From the NCBI GenBank assembly GCA_027310795.1, contig DAIDAD010000030.1, forward strand, positions 1 through 6,975: 6,975 nucleotides of DNA, read 5' to 3'. A program made the position numbers and the translations under genes. This document shows, piece by piece, positions 5,427 to 6,975 of this stretch (its first letter is position 1; the number at the start of each line of letters is the position of its first letter). This stretch comes from Candidatus Micrarchaeaceae archaeon (GTDB lineage: Archaea; Micrarchaeota; Micrarchaeia; Micrarchaeales; CABMGC01). Under the pieces are notes generated by a model. The model was not told the origin of the DNA. It searched no databases and saw only the letters and a list, made by a program, of their open reading frames with translations.

Positions 5427-6975
5427 TATTTCTGCACCTTGAAGTCCGCATCAACGCTTCCGCCGTCTCCTGCTCCGCCTTCCGGACCAGGGCCTTCAGG
5501 ACCAGAAGGGCCCTGCCCTTCAGCAGCACCCTGCCCGTACATGCTGCCGCCAACCTTCTGCAATTCATCCCGCAGCTTGTCAAGACTGCCCTTGATCTTC
5601 GCATAGTCCTCCGCCTTGACCGCTTCCTCAAGGTCCTTCTTCGCATTAGTTATCCCTTCCTTTACTTCCGCAGGTATCTTGCTGTCGAAGTCCTTTATGG
5701 TCCTGTCCGTTGCGTATATTATCGATTCTGCGTCGTTCTTCAGCTGTACGCGCTCAAGCTGCTCCCTATCCTGCTCCGCATTCTGCTCAGCTTCCTTGAC
5801 CTTCTTCTCTATGTCGTCGCGGTTCATCTTGTTCGGCGCTACCACCTGCATGTTCTGTTCCTTGCCTGTGGCCTTGTCCTTTGCATTCACGTGCAGTATG
5901 CCGTTGGCATCTATGTCGAATGTCACCTCGACCTGGGGCACGCCCCTTCTTGAAGGAGGAATTCCTGTAAGGTCAAACCTTCCCAGCTCAATGTTGTCCC
6001 TTGCCATGCTGCGCTCCCCCTGCAGTATGTGTATGTCTACAGTTGGCTGGTTGTCCTCTGCTGTCGTGAAGAGCTGCGACCTCTTTGCAGGTATGGTCGT
6101 GTTCCTCTCGATTATCTTCGTCATGATGCCGCCCATGGTCTCAAGTCCCAGCGACAATGGCGTCACGTCAAGCAGCACCACATCCTTCACTTCGCCAGTG
6201 AGAACGCCTGCCTGTATGGCTGCGCCGAATGCAACCGCTTCCATCGGATCTACTCCTCTCTCAATCTTCTTTCCGAGGAGCTGCTCTATATAGCGCTGCA
6301 CTATAGGCATCCTTGTAGGTCCGCCGACGAGTATCACCTTGCTTATGTCCTTCGGCTCAAGCTTTGCATCCTTCAGAGCCTGCACCACAGGCTTAGTGGT
6401 CTTGTCCACTATGGGCATCACTATCTCCTCGAGCTTCGCCCTTGTCATCTTATAAGAGAAGTTAACCGGCGAATTCTTCGGGCCCATGGCAAGGAATGGC
6501 AGGTTTATTTCTGTGCTGAGCGTTGTCGAGAGTTCGATCTTTGCGCGCTCGCCTGCTTCTCTTACACGCTGCACGGCCTGCTTATCATCAGAAACATCTA
6601 CCCCTGTGCCTGATCTTATCTCTTTAAGGAGGAACTCAAGTATGGTATTGTCCATGTCAGTGCCCCCAAGCTTCGTGTCGCCGCTCGTGGCCTTCACCTC
6701 AAAGACGCCGCCGCCGAACTCCATGATTGTAACATCGAGCGTGCCCCCTCCGAAGTCATAGACCAATATCTTCGAATCTGCAGTATTCTTGTCAAGCCCG
6801 TACGCAAGCGACGCTGCCGTCGGCTCATTCACGAGCCTTATCACTTCAAGGCCTGCTATTTCGCCTGCGTCCTTCGTAGCCTGCCTCTGGTTGTCGTCAA
6901 AGTATGCAGGCACTGTTATAACTGCTTTCTTCACCTCTTCTCCGAGGAAATCCTCAGCATCTTTCTTTATCTTCT
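5426..6975 (-). CDS. dnaK: Chaperone protein DnaK (Hsp70), N-terminus outside window
   Basis: An ATP-driven cytoplasmic chaperone that binds exposed hydrophobic segments, working with DnaJ and GrpE. The frame is open to the right edge: codons upstream of an internal GTG at 6934 read [13 protein letters not shown], matching the known Hsp70 sequence, so the GTG is not the start. Comparison with E. coli DnaK suggests about 120-125 residues are missing, which leaves 515 visible. Seen in order are [22 protein letters not shown], the phosphate-binding [25 protein letters not shown] (end of the nucleotide-binding domain), the linker [14 protein letters not shown], the beta substrate-binding domain ([27 protein letters not shown]) and the helical lid. 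The C-terminus is a Gly/Pro/Glu-rich tail (roughly the last 40 residues) ending in VDADFKVQK rather than EEVD, i.e. a bacterial-type Hsp70. Archaeal DnaK genes are generally regarded as acquired from bacteria. It is directly upstream of dnaJ. Confidence 0.97.
   Translation of the reverse strand, partial: KIKKDAEDFLGEEVKKAVITVPAYFDDNQRQATKDAGEIAGLEVIRLVNEPTAASLAYGLDKNTADSKILVYDFGGGTLDVTIMEFGGGVFEVKATSGDTKLGGTDMDNTILEFLLKEIRSGTGVDVSDDKQAVQRVREAGERAKIELSTTLSTEINLPFLAMGPKNSPVNFSYKMTRAKLEEIVMPIVDKTTKPVVQALKDAKLEPKDISKVILVGGPTRMPIVQRYIEQLLGKKIERGVDPMEAVAFGAAIQAGVLTGEVKDVVLLDVTPLSLGLETMGGIMTKIIERNTTIPAKRSQLFTTAEDNQPTVDIHILQGERSMARDNIELGRFDLTGIPPSRRGVPQVEVTFDIDANGILHVNAKDKATGKEQNMQVVAPNKMNRDDIEKKVKEAEQNAEQDREQLERVQLKNDAESIIYATDRTIKDFDSKIPAEVKEGITNAKKDLEEAVKAEDYAKIKGSLDKLRDELQKVGGSMYGQGAAEGQGPSGPEGPGPEGGAGDGGSVDADFKVQK

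Noticed and set aside
5489..5514. Imperfect hairpin (AGGGCCTTC with GAAGGGCCCT) near the 3' end of dnaK
   Set aside because: It falls in the codons of the Gly/Pro-rich tail, where GGC/GGG/CCT runs create such pairing easily; it has a mismatch bulge, no T-run, and dnaJ follows at once, so a terminator is unlikely.
4801..5606. Plus-strand open frames opposite dnaJ and its junction with dnaK (198 and 96 residues)
   Set aside because: They are shadows of dnaJ and dnaK; the Pro/Ser/Cys/Leu-rich translation reflects the antisense of Gly-rich and zinc-finger codons.
5404..5646. Minus-strand 80-residue Arg-rich frame overlapping dnaK and the dnaJ junction
   Set aside because: It is an out-of-frame reading of the dnaK 3' end; Arg/Ala/Leu-rich composition comes from the shifted Gly/Pro/Lys codons.
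5616..6761. Long plus-strand open frames opposite dnaK (225, 194 and 91 residues)
   Set aside because: They mirror a strongly conserved dnaK on the other strand, give Ser/Cys-rich or Arg/His/Leu-rich composition without domains, and have no ribosome-binding sites. Antisense frames over dnaK are a well-known artefact of codon bias.

Overview
The window is a tightly packed piece of an archaeal genome. No intergenic gap exceeds about 45 bases, and no RNA gene, mobile element or CRISPR array is visible. The archaeal assignment rests on three things: a GEK1-type D-aminoacyl-tRNA deacylase (DtdA), an RNase P protein of the Rpp21/RNP4 family, and two signal-peptide surface proteins full of N-glycosylation sequons with a C-terminal membrane anchor. 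ATA (Ile) and AGG (Arg) codons are frequent, and TATA-like boxes sit about 30 bases before start codons, as in archaea with short leaders. A DPANN lineage such as Micrarchaeota, or a Thermoplasmata-like archaeon, would fit, but the sequence alone does not settle this.

Left half, plus strand (1-3178). The 3' part of dtdA enters from the left edge. It overlaps by 14 bases a 666-codon gene for a large secreted, membrane-anchored repeat protein. After 28 bases comes a DJ-1/PfpI-fold protein that appears to lack the family's catalytic residues. The dtdA fragment contains a 43-base nested inverted repeat close to the window edge.

Right half, minus strand (read from 6975 down to 3188). A bacterial-type dnaK, cut by the right edge, is followed after 14 bases by a complete dnaJ, an operon-like chaperone pair. 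After a 45-base gap holding a good archaeal promoter candidate comes a second, smaller surface glycoprotein with a Ser/Thr-rich stalk. The RNase P gene follows and overlaps or abuts it, depending on which start codon is used. The two strands converge at 3178/3188 with only 9 bases between stop codons.

Functionally the window mixes translation quality control and tRNA processing (DtdA, RNP4), protein folding (DnaK, DnaJ) and cell-surface proteins. The surface genes are wedged between housekeeping genes and oriented with them. I see no convincing new defence or mobile system. The most unusual items are the nested hairpin in dtdA, the degenerate DJ-1 protein, the repeat surface protein overlapping dtdA, and the atypical zinc site and uncertain start of the RNase P protein.
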